Below, piece after piece: positions 1-8,400 of a stretch of 64,000 nt of DNA (positions are counted from its first letter, which is position 1; each line of letters opens with the position of its first letter). Made by a program: the position numbers and the translations under genes. This DNA is from Nitrosopumilus sp. LS_AOA. Lineage in GTDB: Archaea; Thermoproteota; Nitrososphaeria; Nitrososphaerales; Nitrosopumilaceae. The stretch covers positions 1 through 64,000 of the forward strand of contig LFLC01000038.1 of NCBI GenBank assembly GCA_001543015.1, read 5' to 3'. Under the pieces are notes generated by a model that was not told the DNA's origin, did not search any database, and saw only the letters and a list, made by a program, of their open reading frames with translations.

Positions 1-3000
1 ATTTTGTAAGTTGTCTCAGAATCAACAAGGTCATTTGATGGGAATATAGATTCACCATTTACAGGAATATCTGAAAGAGGGGTAGAACTATTAACAAAAG
101 TCATATCTATAGTCTTCAAAATACTTTTGTCAAGGTGATGAACATATGCTAATGCAACAGTATCAGAATCTACTTGAACAAGAGAGTTATGAAATGACTT
201 ATTACTATGTATTAAACTAGCAACTTCTTTTATGGTCTTGCCATCAGCAGAGATAGTATATGTTGTGATGGATCCTTTAACGGTATTATCACCAGTATAG
301 GCTAATGCAACAGTGTTAGGGGCTATCTTAATTAGAGAATTATCATTTGCGTAATGTTTATCACTAAATAACAAATTGGCAACTTCTTTTATGGTCTTGC
401 CATCAGCTGATATTGTAAATGTTGTAATGTATCCCATCCAATCAGAACCAAATTTTGTCTGATGTGCCAGTGCAAAAGTATCAGAATCTACCTGAACAAG
501 AGAACCGTAATATGAAGCCACATCAAGATCTAAGCTAGTAACTTCTTTTATGGTCTTGCCATCAGCAGAGATTGTAAATGTTGTGAGATGCCCTAACCAA
601 TCAGAACCAAAACCTGTCTGATATGATAGTACAAAAGTATCAGAATCTACTTGAACAAGAGAGTTATCATATGAGTAACTTGTATCAATGTATTTTAAAC
701 TAGCAACTTCTTTTATGGTCTTGCCATCAGCAGAGATTGTAAATGTTGTGAGGATACCTTCACGGTTACTACCACCATATGCTAATGCATATGTATCAGA
801 GTCTATCTTGATAAAAGAATTATCAGCATTGTAGCGGTCATTATGTTTTAAGCTAGTAACTTCTTTTAGGGTCTTACCATCAGCTGAGATATTATATGTT
901 GTAATGATACCTTCATCAAGAAGTTTACCAGCAGTATACGCTAGTGCAACAGTGTCAGAATCTATCTGAACAAGAGAACCGAAATGTGAAGCCACATCAA
1001 GATCTAAGCTAGTAACTTCTTTTATGGTCTTGCCATCAGCAGGGATTGTAAATGTTGTAAGATGCCCTAACCAGCCACCAGTTGGTATCTGTGTCTGATA
1101 TGCTAATGCAAAAGTGTCAGAATCTACTCGTACAAGAGAGTTATAAAATGATCGTAAAGGATCGTGTTGTAAACGGGTAACTTCTATCAAAGTATTATGA
1201 AATAGAGGAGTTGCAGAAACTGGAGTTGTAAATGCACCTCTGCCTATAGAATTCTCAGCTGCTACTCGAAACTTGTAGGTTACATCATTTTCTAATTTAA
1301 CAATAACAGTACTAGTTACATTACTGATAGTTTTTGGTTCATGGTTTTTCCATTTGGTATCACTGCTTATCTGGTATTGGATTTTGTAATCAGTAATTGG
1401 TGAACCGCCGTTATCAGTAGGGGCAGTCCATGATAGAGAAACCTCAGAGTCACCAGGTGTTAATAATAGACTAGTTGGAGTATCAGGTACTCCAACAGTG
1501 ATTACAACTAGAACAGTTCTTGAAACTTGGGATGCCTTGTTTCCTGATTTATCAGATACATCATATGTAATCGTGTATGTTCCTACAGTACTAGTATCAA
1601 CAGGATTTACTGTAACTATACTACTAGTAATATCGCCATCAATGTTATCACGGGCTGTTGCTCCTGCATCATTATACGTTGAATCTTTATCAATTGTTAT
1701 AGGGTTATTGCCTAATAATGTGATTACAGGTTGAGTCGTATCAACTATTACACCAATTACATTAACGGTAACAGAGTCAACAACACTAGATACAATTCCA
1801 TTATCTACAACAAGTTCAAAGAATAGTAAGAGATCAGTTTGGGTAGTTGGTGCATCAAAAGTTGGTTGTGATGCAGTTAAGCTGCTCAATGAAACTGTAG
1901 AACCAAAAGTCTGAATCCACTTGTATGTTAGTGCTCTGTTTGCAGAATCAAAAGAAGAAGACCCATCAAGTGGAATGTTTGTATCAGCAGATCTTACTGT
2001 AAAATCCAATCCAGCATTGGCAGTTGGGGTGTAATCACTTTGTTGTAACATGTAGATAGACCCAGAGTTTCCTGAAAATTGGGTATCATCAGGAACACCA
2101 ACAAGTATCTTGTTGCCAATAGATGAAACAGACTCTCCAAACTTTTCACCGGTTACAGGGTTTGGGTTTGTGATATATGCAACTAGTGAACCAGTATTGT
2201 CAAACAAAGACACAGACCCTGCAGTAGTATACGTATCATAGCCATCTCGCGGAGTACCTACAACTATGTTACCATCAATTACAGATAGTGATGCGCCAAA
2301 ATTATCACTACTATTTGGATTTGTATTGTTTAGTTGTAATAATTTTTTTCCAGAAGATATGTCATGAACAAATACAGTACCAGCAGATATTCCTGCAGCA
2401 TTATCAAATAATGGAGCACCAATGATTACTGCAGTGTTATTGTAGGGTACTATTGAGCGTCCAAAGTTTGGATAATCATAATCATCGTTGGTTCCAATTG
2501 CTTTAGGATTTACAATCTTTGTAACTTGTTTGCCTGATGTATCATATACATACACAGCACCTACGGGAGCAAATTGTCCAACTAATTTTTCACTCTCAGC
2601 CCCAACTAGTATCTTTGTTCCATCAGGGGTAGCTGAAACTGCATAACCAAACTTTGCACCAGCCTTGTCATGATTAATTGTGTTTAGTAAAACACCTGCA
2701 GTGGAATACACATAGACGCTTCCAGCATTTGATGCAGTGGTATCATCTGATGGTGCACCAACTATCAGTTTGGTATCAGTAAGGAATACAGAGTATCCAA
2801 AGTTATCACCACTACCAGGTACAGGATTGTTTATTGTGTGTAATAATTTTTTTGAATAATCATAAAGGTATACTGCACCAGCATCTTTTGCAAGGGATTC
2901 TTCTTCGTATGCAGATATTGCAATTATACTATCATTTGCAGCAACTGACCATCCAAAGTATTCATTTGGTTTTGGTGTAGGATTATCTATGCTGTGAATT

Positions 3001-6000
3001 TTTGTTCCATCTGTTGCATTTAGAATGTAAATGCCACCAGCTCTGTCAATAGTTGTAGCCAAAATAGTTGGAGTTGTCTCATCAAAAAGATACGAGTATC
3101 CAGTAGAGTTGTTTACTGCAAGGATTAGAGGATCATTATTACTCCCAACTGAATCATTTGATGGAAGTAATTTACTAATGTCATTCCAATTAGGTGTGTT
3201 GACTCCATCATACTTTACTATTCTTGTAATATCAAAGAGTTTCTTACCAGTGTTCTCATCAATTATTTTTGCAGAATCAAGTGATTCAGATATTGTAATT
3301 GTTGGAGAAACAGTTGGAGTTACAGGTGTATTACCTATTGCATCATTTGATATTTCTGGATTAAAAAATGATTCACCATCTGAGCTAAGCTGGGTCACAT
3401 CTTTTTCAGGAGCGCCAACTATGATTACATCATTTGATGTAGTAATAACAGCACTTGTTATTGAATGACCAAACGCTCCCCCATTTGAGACATCAGGATA
3501 GGGGACAAGTGGAAGATTGGGAACTGGACCTATCAATACAGGATTTATGTTTATTCTAACTATAGAGCCTCTACTGTCTACTGTTCCATCATTTACTGTA
3601 AGCTTAAAGTCCAAAAGTGTACTTTGAGACACATCAGATGTAGTAAATGTTGGCTGTGATGTAGTAGTGCTAGATAGTTTCACAGATGGACCCAAAATTT
3701 GTTCCCACTTGTAGGTGATTGTATCGCCATCTGCATCTGAGCTTCCTGTTCCATTAAGTGTTACAGCAGTAAAAACTGGAGGATCAGTTCCATCATGTTC
3801 TACTACTGTTTGGTCAATACCAGCATCAGCTACTGGTGGAGTGTTTTTAGGATCAGGAGGTTTTGGAATATTGTTAATTGTTATTTTGACTAGATCAGGT
3901 TGACTTGATTCTGTTCCATCATGTACGAGTAGCTTGAATACAAAGTTTACAGGACCATTAACTTGCGGTGCAGTAAATTTTGGTTTTGGTGACTTTGAAG
4001 TAAAAAATGGATCTGTTGTAACATCAGGACCAGTTGTCTGAGTCCAAGCATATGTAAGTGAATCACCGTCTGCATCAGAACTGCTAGAGCCACTCAGTGT
4101 TACAAGCGACCCTTCATTGTATGGTGTGTCTGCTCCAGCATGTGCCACTGGTGCAGTGTTTTTAGGAGTACCTACATCTTTTACAGAAACTGATACAGTA
4201 TCAGTTCCACTCTGTAAGATATTATCTTTGACTGTAAGCTGAAATGTTAAAGTTTCAGTTGAAGATACTTTTGGTGCAATAAAGAAAGTTGATTGTGCTT
4301 TTGTTGAACCTCCAGGATATGAAGAGCCAGATAATTGTACAGAAGTTCCAGTAAGCTGTTTCCAAGTGTATCTCAATATGCTTTTTTCAGGATCTGTCCC
4401 AGTACCAGATAATATTACAATGGTATCTTCATCTGCTGTTTTGTCAGTTCCTGCATTGGCAGTTGGTGGTTTATTGGTGCTCGTAGCACCTACTGTAATG
4501 GTTCCCTGCATCCAAGGAGACACCAAGTCAAAATAGTTGTAGGTTCCGGCTTTGATGAATTTATGAGTAAAACCCAATCCTGTACCTATCGGTCCGCTGT
4601 TAAATGTACCATCAGTTCCAGAACTAGGATGACCGCTTGCAATTACAGTTGGACTGGATTTAGAGTTTGTAAAAGTTACAGAATCTCCAGTGCTAATTGA
4701 TAACACACTTGGAACAAAGCAGTTAGAACCACAAGCTGGAGTGCCATAGTTTGATGCCATTGTAACTGTTTTAGTGGCAGTTACCCCTGGTGATGAAGGA
4801 TTAGGAGTAGGAGAGTTTACACCAGGATCATTACTTCCAGAGGAATCAGTAGTTATTGGGGTATCAAGTACAATTATTCCATTTTCAATTAACCAAATCA
4901 ATGCGTTTGCATATGTAACATCATCTACATCTCCAATTACCCACAAATTTGCAACTTGTTTTATCCAAGATTTGATTTTGTTCTCACCCACAGTTACTCG
5001 TTTAGCATCTATGTTAAGATAATTTTCCTTAACCATGTATTTGATGTTGTTAAGATATACATTATCTGTAATTTTATCATCGTGCCACCAACCAGCTAGT
5101 GTTTTTAACCAAGGTGCAATAAAATTTATAAATGAACCATCAATTTCTGCTAAATTTAACTCTGCTTGAATTGATTCCCAAGGCGAATAAATTCGATATT
5201 GTATACTGTTAGGAGGGCAAGTTGGATCTTGTGTATTTGGAGGAATATCAGTAAAACACGTTACTCCTTGATGGAGACCATGAAATTCAACATCATTCTC
5301 ATTAGATATTGAAAATATTGGAGCACCACTGTCACCACCTGTACTAATATAATCAGCTACTACTTGATTTGTAAGAAATCCCCATGTTGGTGAAGTTATT
5401 GTTACGCCAGTAGATAACACCTGACCAGTTGTGTGAGTGACTACAGAATTATTAACAGTTTTGCCTTGTGTTCCACCAAGAATAATATTATCATTAACTT
5501 GGGAATCCCTTGTTCCTATAACATTATACGCTATCCCATTTGGATTGAATATTTTTTGTTCTGAAGAAATTCCATCTACTTCCTCAACAAATGCAGCGTC
5601 ACTAGCTCTTGATGCAGGAGTACCAGAAGAAGATGGATTTGTTATTACACTGCCCACAGTAATAGAGCCAGGAAAATTTTGATGTGGTTGATCTATATTT
5701 ACATTAGTAAGACCACCTGCACCATGTCCAGACATTATAAAACCGTATTTGCCATTATTTGTAATGGCAGGAAGTGTAAGAGAGCTTAGACTAGTTCCAC
5801 GACCTATTTCAATAGATCCCCACAGTGGATCACATCTTTCATCATCAGCATTACAAGCTTCTTCTATAACATATCCACGTTTTAAGACATATGGAATATC
5901 TGAACCAATAATGTCTTCTATCTGTATTGAAAGATCACCAATCTTTTGTGTCGTATCATAATCTATACCAATTATAATCTCATTTTTGTTTGAATCAACA

Positions 6001-6197
6001 AATGTAATAAAAATTGGAAGATCAGGTGTTTGATTAGATATTTGAGAAGAAGATTCGGATTGTTGTATTTCGGAAAGCCAAAATTGTATCAGTGTTTCAT
6101 GTGCATCATACAAGTCTTGGGTTGTTGATTCTTGTGAATATGCAGGAACCACTGAGATTAAAAGTAACAAAGGTAAAAATAGAATTATTTTTTTCAA
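1..6197 (-). CDS. Giant secreted multidomain protein: trypsin-like protease, degenerate cupredoxin, PKD, FG-GAP, FN3, repeats (3' end off window)
   Basis: The frame is open from a TTG at 6197 to the left edge (about 2065 codons), so the ORF track, which needs a stop, missed it. GAGGTAGT precedes the TTG, which overlaps the upstream stop as TTGA. Order (approximate residues): signal peptide 1-21 (KKIILFLPLLLLISVVPAYS); chymotrypsin-fold protease with candidate triad His in SGHGAG (~157), Asp in SDAAF (~199) and Ser in GDSGAP (~288); a cupredoxin-like domain ~476-568; three PKD-like domains ~573-880; FG-GAP beta-propeller repeats ~900-1383; another PKD-like domain; a DUF5011/HYR-like domain; one FN3 domain ~1570-1660; then seven tandem repeats. 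Likely a cell-surface or secreted protein; the substrate is unknown. The C-terminus lies outside the window, so any anchor is unseen. Confidence 0.9.
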   Translation of the reverse strand, partial: MKKIILFLPLLLLISVVPAYSQESTTQDLYDAHETLIQFWLSEIQQSESSSQISNQTPDLPIFITFVDSNKNEIIIGIDYDTTQKIGDLSIQIEDIIGSDIPYVLKRGYVIEEACNADDERCDPLWGSIEIGRGTSLSSLTLPAITNNGKYGFIMSGHGAGGLTNVNIDQPHQNFPGSITVGSVITNPSSSGTPASRASDAAFVEEVDGISSEQKIFNPNGIAYNVIGTRDSQVNDNIILGGTQGKTVNNSVVTHTTGQVLSTGVTITSPTWGFLTNQVVADYISTGGDSGAPIFSISNENDVEFHGLHQGVTCFTDIPPNTQDPTCPPNSIQYRIYSPWESIQAELNLAEIDGSFINFIAPWLKTLAGWWHDDKITDNVYLNNIKYMVKENYLNIDAKRVTVGENKIKSWIKQVANLWVIGDVDDVTYANALIWLIENGIIVLDTPITTDSSGSNDPGVNSPTPNPSSPGVTATKTVTMASNYGTPACGSNCFVPSVLSISTGDSVTFTNSKSSPTVIASGHPSSGTDGTFNSGPIGTGLGFTHKFIKAGTYNYFDLVSPWMQGTITVGATSTNKPPTANAGTDKTADEDTIVILSGTGTDPEKSILRYTWKQLTGTSVQLSGSSYPGGSTKAQSTFFIAPKVSSTETLTFQLTVKDNILQSGTDTVSVSVKDVGTPKNTAPVAHAGADTPYNEGSLVTLSGSSSSDADGDSLTYAWTQTTGPDVTTDPFFTSKSPKPKFTAPQVNGPVNFVFKLLVHDGTESSQPDLVKITINNIPKPPDPKNTPPVADAGIDQTVVEHDGTDPPVFTAVTLNGTGSSDADGDTITYKWEQILGPSVKLSSTTTSQPTFTTSDVSQSTLLDFKLTVNDGTVDSRGSIVRININPVLIGPVPNLPLVPYPDVSNGGAFGHSITSAVITTSNDVIIVGAPEKDVTQLSSDGESFFNPEISNDAIGNTPVTPTVSPTITISESLDSAKIIDENTGKKLFDITRIVKYDGVNTPNWNDISKLLPSNDSVGSNNDPLILAVNNSTGYSYLFDETTPTILATTIDRAGGIYILNATDGTKIHSIDNPTPKPNEYFGWSVAANDSIIAISAYEEESLAKDAGAVYLYDYSKKLLHTINNPVPGSGDNFGYSVFLTDTKLIVGAPSDDTTASNAGSVYVYSTAGVLLNTINHDKAGAKFGYAVSATPDGTKILVGAESEKLVGQFAPVGAVYVYDTSGKQVTKIVNPKAIGTNDDYDYPNFGRSIVPYNNTAVIIGAPLFDNAAGISAGTVFVHDISSGKKLLQLNNTNPNSSDNFGASLSVIDGNIVVGTPRDGYDTYTTAGSVSLFDNTGSLVAYITNPNPVTGEKFGESVSSIGNKILVGVPDDTQFSGNSGSIYMLQQSDYTPTANAGLDFTVRSADTNIPLDGSSSFDSANRALTYKWIQTFGSTVSLSSLTASQPTFDAPTTQTDLLLFFELVVDNGIVSSVVDSVTVNVIGVIVDTTQPVITLLGNNPITIDKDSTYNDAGATARDNIDGDITSSIVTVNPVDTSTVGTYTITYDVSDKSGNKASQVSRTVLVVITVGVPDTPTSLLLTPGDSEVSLSWTAPTDNGGSPITDYKIQYQISSDTKWKNHEPKTISNVTSTVIVKLENDVTYKFRVAAENSIGRGAFTTPVSATPLFHNTLIEVTRLQHDPLRSFYNSLVRVDSDTFALAYQTQIPTGGWLGHLTTFTIPADGKTIKEVTSLDLDVASHFGSLVQIDSDTVALAYTAGKLLDEGIITTYNISADGKTLKEVTSLKHNDRYNADNSFIKIDSDTYALAYGGSNREGILTTFTISADGKTIKEVASLKYIDTSYSYDNSLVQVDSDTFVLSYQTGFGSDWLGHLTTFTISADGKTIKEVTSLDLDVASYYGSLVQVDSDTFALAHQTKFGSDWMGYITTFTISADGKTIKEVANLLFSDKHYANDNSLIKIAPNTVALAYTGDNTVKGSITTYTISADGKTIKEVASLIHSNKSFHNSLVQVDSDTVALAYVHHLDKSILKTIDMTFVNSSTPLSDIPVNGESIFPSNDLVDSETTYK
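100..1200 (-). repeat. Seven tandem ~50-58-residue repeats inside the giant gene
   Basis: Units read NSLVQVDSDTFALAYQT... followed by TTFTISADGKTIKEVTSL. The DNA word acttcttttatggtcttgccatcagc recurs nearly unchanged about every 155-170 bases (near 220, 385, 540, 705, 1015; a variant near 860). The period and hydrophobic pattern suggest beta-propeller blades, and seven units would fit one seven-bladed propeller. High DNA identity points to recent unit duplication. Confidence 0.85.
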
Positions 6198-7195
6198 TTT
6201 ACTACCTCAAAAGTAATTTCATACAGATATGAAACAGAAGTCAAGGATGAGATACAAGAATATTCTGAAATGGCAACTTCTTTCAAACCAATATCAAAAC
6301 TAAATTTAGTCTTCCCCTGGGACCAAAAAAAATCTTTAATTTCTTTATCTGTTTCAGAGTAATTTGTCAGAATTTTATCAGGGTGTCGAATATGTACTGA
6401 TTCTACGCCATCCAGTATTTTAAAAGATGCCTCTTCATTTAATTTGAAAGTAGATATTAAAGAATTTTCTTCGTTACACGTAATAGGATAAAGTAATCCA
6501 TAGTCTTCAATTGAAGAAGATTTGGTTATAATCGAGGTTCTTGGATCATTCCAATCAACAGGATCACGTCCTTGGATATCTTCAATACTATAAGTTTGAT
6601 CATTATTTAAAAATCCTTTAATATTACGATCAAATATCTCATCATTAAAAATAACATTATGAACAAGAAATGGTTTTTCTTGTTGGGTTATTTCTTCAGA
6701 AAAATTGTAAATGACATTATTATTTGCATCTATTTTATAATTCACAAAAACATTTCGTTCAAGATTTGAATTACGATTATCAAGATATTCACGATCTGAA
6801 AGTTCAATAAAAAACGGAGAACCTAAACCATGCCATCCAATTTGAGTATTATCAAATCTATCAATACTGCGTTCATAAATACATACAGGAAAACCAGTCG
6901 ATATATTAAAAAACAAAACTCGGTCTGCATTACATTTTATATCTTGAGGAGTGACACCATCATCGCGTATTTGACGTAGGGGAGCTTTGTATTGTTTATC
7001 TTCCTCTGCAAATATTAATTGGGTTGAGCCTAAAAGCATCACAAATGCAAGTGTAATTCCCAAAAGACTTTTTATTTTTTTGTTTTTTATTTTCTTATCA
7101 CCTCCTTTTTTATTATTTATCATGTTATGAAAATATGATTTAAAGGATACTGTTGATTTGTTTTCAAATTGGTTTTGCAGTTTATCTAACAACAT
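6194..7195 (-). CDS. Secreted protein of unknown function, coupled to the giant protease gene
   Basis: I do not recognise this family. The protein has a Lys-rich n-region, a hydrophobic core (SLLGITLAFVMLLGSTQLIFA) and then a mature region of about 270 residues with no transmembrane segment. The stop TGA overlaps the next gene's TTG start (TTGA), so the two are probably co-translated and may act together outside the cell. The start is uncertain. The ORF track begins at TTG 7201. ATG 7195 sits where a leaderless start would fall below a TTAAGTAAA TATA-like box. ATG 7123 is another option. A perfect Shine-Dalgarno GGAGGTGA (7105-7098) lies 8 bases before an ATA codon (7090) that would begin a textbook signal peptide. 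Confidence 0.75.
   Translation of the reverse strand: MLLDKLQNQFENKSTVSFKSYFHNMINNKKGGDKKIKNKKIKSLLGITLAFVMLLGSTQLIFAEEDKQYKAPLRQIRDDGVTPQDIKCNADRVLFFNISTGFPVCIYERSIDRFDNTQIGWHGLGSPFFIELSDREYLDNRNSNLERNVFVNYKIDANNNVIYNFSEEITQQEKPFLVHNVIFNDEIFDRNIKGFLNNDQTYSIEDIQGRDPVDWNDPRTSIITKSSSIEDYGLLYPITCNEENSLISTFKLNEEASFKILDGVESVHIRHPDKILTNYSETDKEIKDFFWSQGKTKFSFDIGLKEVAISEYSCISSLTSVSYLYEITFEVVN
7098..7105 (-). promoter_or_regulatory. Perfect Shine-Dalgarno inside the annotated 5' end of the 6194-7195 gene
   Basis: GGAGGTGA fully matches the 16S anti-SD core. The only in-frame codon at proper spacing (8 nt) is ATA at 7090-7088. It could drive a non-canonical start that trims the long n-region, or merely encode Gly-Gly-Asp. 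Confidence 0.4.
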
Positions 7196-7360
7196 TATCA
7201 AAACTGATAATTTTTTACTTAAGGAGAACTCATCATAAAACGTATCATGATGAGTTTTAATTAAAAACTAGATGCAAGATATACTTTTTGTCTAACTTGC
7301 TCTCCCCAATCTAATCGCGTAGTTTGTACTTTTCATTAGCAGGTTAGACGTTTTTTTCTA
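7195..7360. promoter_or_regulatory. Upstream control block A (duplicate of 12752-12925) with an inverted repeat
   Basis: This 300-base gap holds a block shared with the region upstream of the S-layer-like gene. Shared parts include the run around cttaaggagaactcatcataaaac and, further out, gtttgtactttt...agcaggttagac. Within it CTCATCAT and ATGATGAG form a perfect 8-bp inverted repeat with a 10-nt spacer (7229-7254), operator-like. On the minus strand TTAAGTAAA lies about 25 nt before ATG 7195, as expected for an archaeal TATA box. Confidence 0.55.
7288..7357 (+). ncRNA. Candidate small structured RNA with closing stem and poly-U end
   Basis: GTCTAACTTGC (7290-7300) pairs with GCAGGTTAGAC (7339-7349) over 10 of 11 positions, followed at once by seven Ts. 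A TATA-like TTTTAATTAAAA (7255-7266) sits about 25-30 nt upstream on the same strand. The pairing, T-run and TATA spacing fit a ~65-nt transcript. The 5' half of the stem is not kept in the duplicate block near 12.85 kb, which weakens the case. Confidence 0.3.
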
Positions 7361-7497
7361 AAAAATATTAATTCATTTTTGTAACAAATTACGATGTAAC
7401 TATTAGCCACTTTATCAACATACAGTAATAATCAAATTCTCCAGAATGATCCAAATGAAAATTGTGCTCTAGGTAATACAGGCTTTGTTAGTTAAAT

Positions 7498-8400
7498 CTA
7501 TTTTTCTGCAACTACAATATAACGGACATATTCATCATTCAGAGAATTAAATACAAAAGAGTATTTTGCAGGACTTGCAGTTATGAATGGTGGAATATTT
7601 TCAGGTTCAGAACCAGTCTTAAATTCAAAATAAATCTCATAGTTTTCATCTTCTATCCCATCTAGACAGTCAACATCAAGTGAGATCTCCCACAATACTT
7701 TCTTTGTGTTATAATCTTGAATCTCCATATTATATCCTCTACAAGAATCTCCAAAATCTTTTATTATAATTTTAAAGTCGAACTCTTCTCCTACTTCATT
7801 AAAATACCACAAGTTTTCTGCTCCTATCTTAAATGAATATGGTGGTGTATTGACTATTCTAACTGGGGGTGGTTCACTTATTACAACTGGAAAGTCATCA
7901 GCTCGTCTTTCTTTAAAATCTTTAATTGAATCATAAATTACTTTATGAGAATATCCAAATTTCTCCATTTCACTTCTAATTATTTCTGCAATCTCACCTA
8001 ATGAGAATTTTCCATACTCTACTATTGTAGCTGGTCCATCAACTTCTGCTTCTTCTTCCATCATGTGCTTATATTCACCCAGATCTTCTTCAATTGTTTG
8101 TACAAAAATCTCAGGATGAGATATTAGAAAGTCATACGTTAGTGGAATAATTGGTTCTATCTTTAATTTTTCAACAAGAATCTCCCATCCTAATTTTTGT
8201 GCTGTTGTTTCTTTAACGCAAGCAAACTTGTAATTATCGCGCAATACTTGAACGTGTTCTGAATTATTGCATTCTGGAGCAAGTTCTTGTAATGTAGGAA
8301 GTACTGGTAGAGTAGAGAATCCCAAAGGAATTGATCCTGAAAATAGAATTACTGCAAATATTACAGCTAAAAATGTAAATTTATTTTTGTGATAAATCAT
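7498..8400 (-). CDS. Secreted hypothetical protein coupled to the S-layer-like gene
   Basis: The start is placed at ATG 8400 rather than 8457 because it overlaps the upstream stop as ATGA (8397-8400) and begins a clean signal peptide (KNKFTFLAVIFAVILFSGSIPLGFS). That gives 300 residues. Near the N-terminus VLRDNYKFACVKETTAQKLGW resembles a short motif I know from several thaumarchaeal secreted proteins. The C-terminal half looks beta-rich. Function unknown. Coupling to the preceding gene suggests a shared extracellular role. Confidence 0.8.
   Translation of the reverse strand: MIYHKNKFTFLAVIFAVILFSGSIPLGFSTLPVLPTLQELAPECNNSEHVQVLRDNYKFACVKETTAQKLGWEILVEKLKIEPIIPLTYDFLISHPEIFVQTIEEDLGEYKHMMEEEAEVDGPATIVEYGKFSLGEIAEIIRSEMEKFGYSHKVIYDSIKDFKERRADDFPVVISEPPPVRIVNTPPYSFKIGAENLWYFNEVGEEFDFKIIIKDFGDSCRGYNMEIQDYNTKKVLWEISLDVDCLDGIEDENYEIYFEFKTGSEPENIPPFITASPAKYSFVFNSLNDEYVRYIVVAEK

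Noticed and set aside
1498-5961. Several plus-strand track ORFs (1498, 3031, 3715, 4774, 5437, 5749)
   Set aside because: They are antisense shadows of the giant minus-strand gene, whose frame encodes recognisable protease, PKD and FG-GAP domains.
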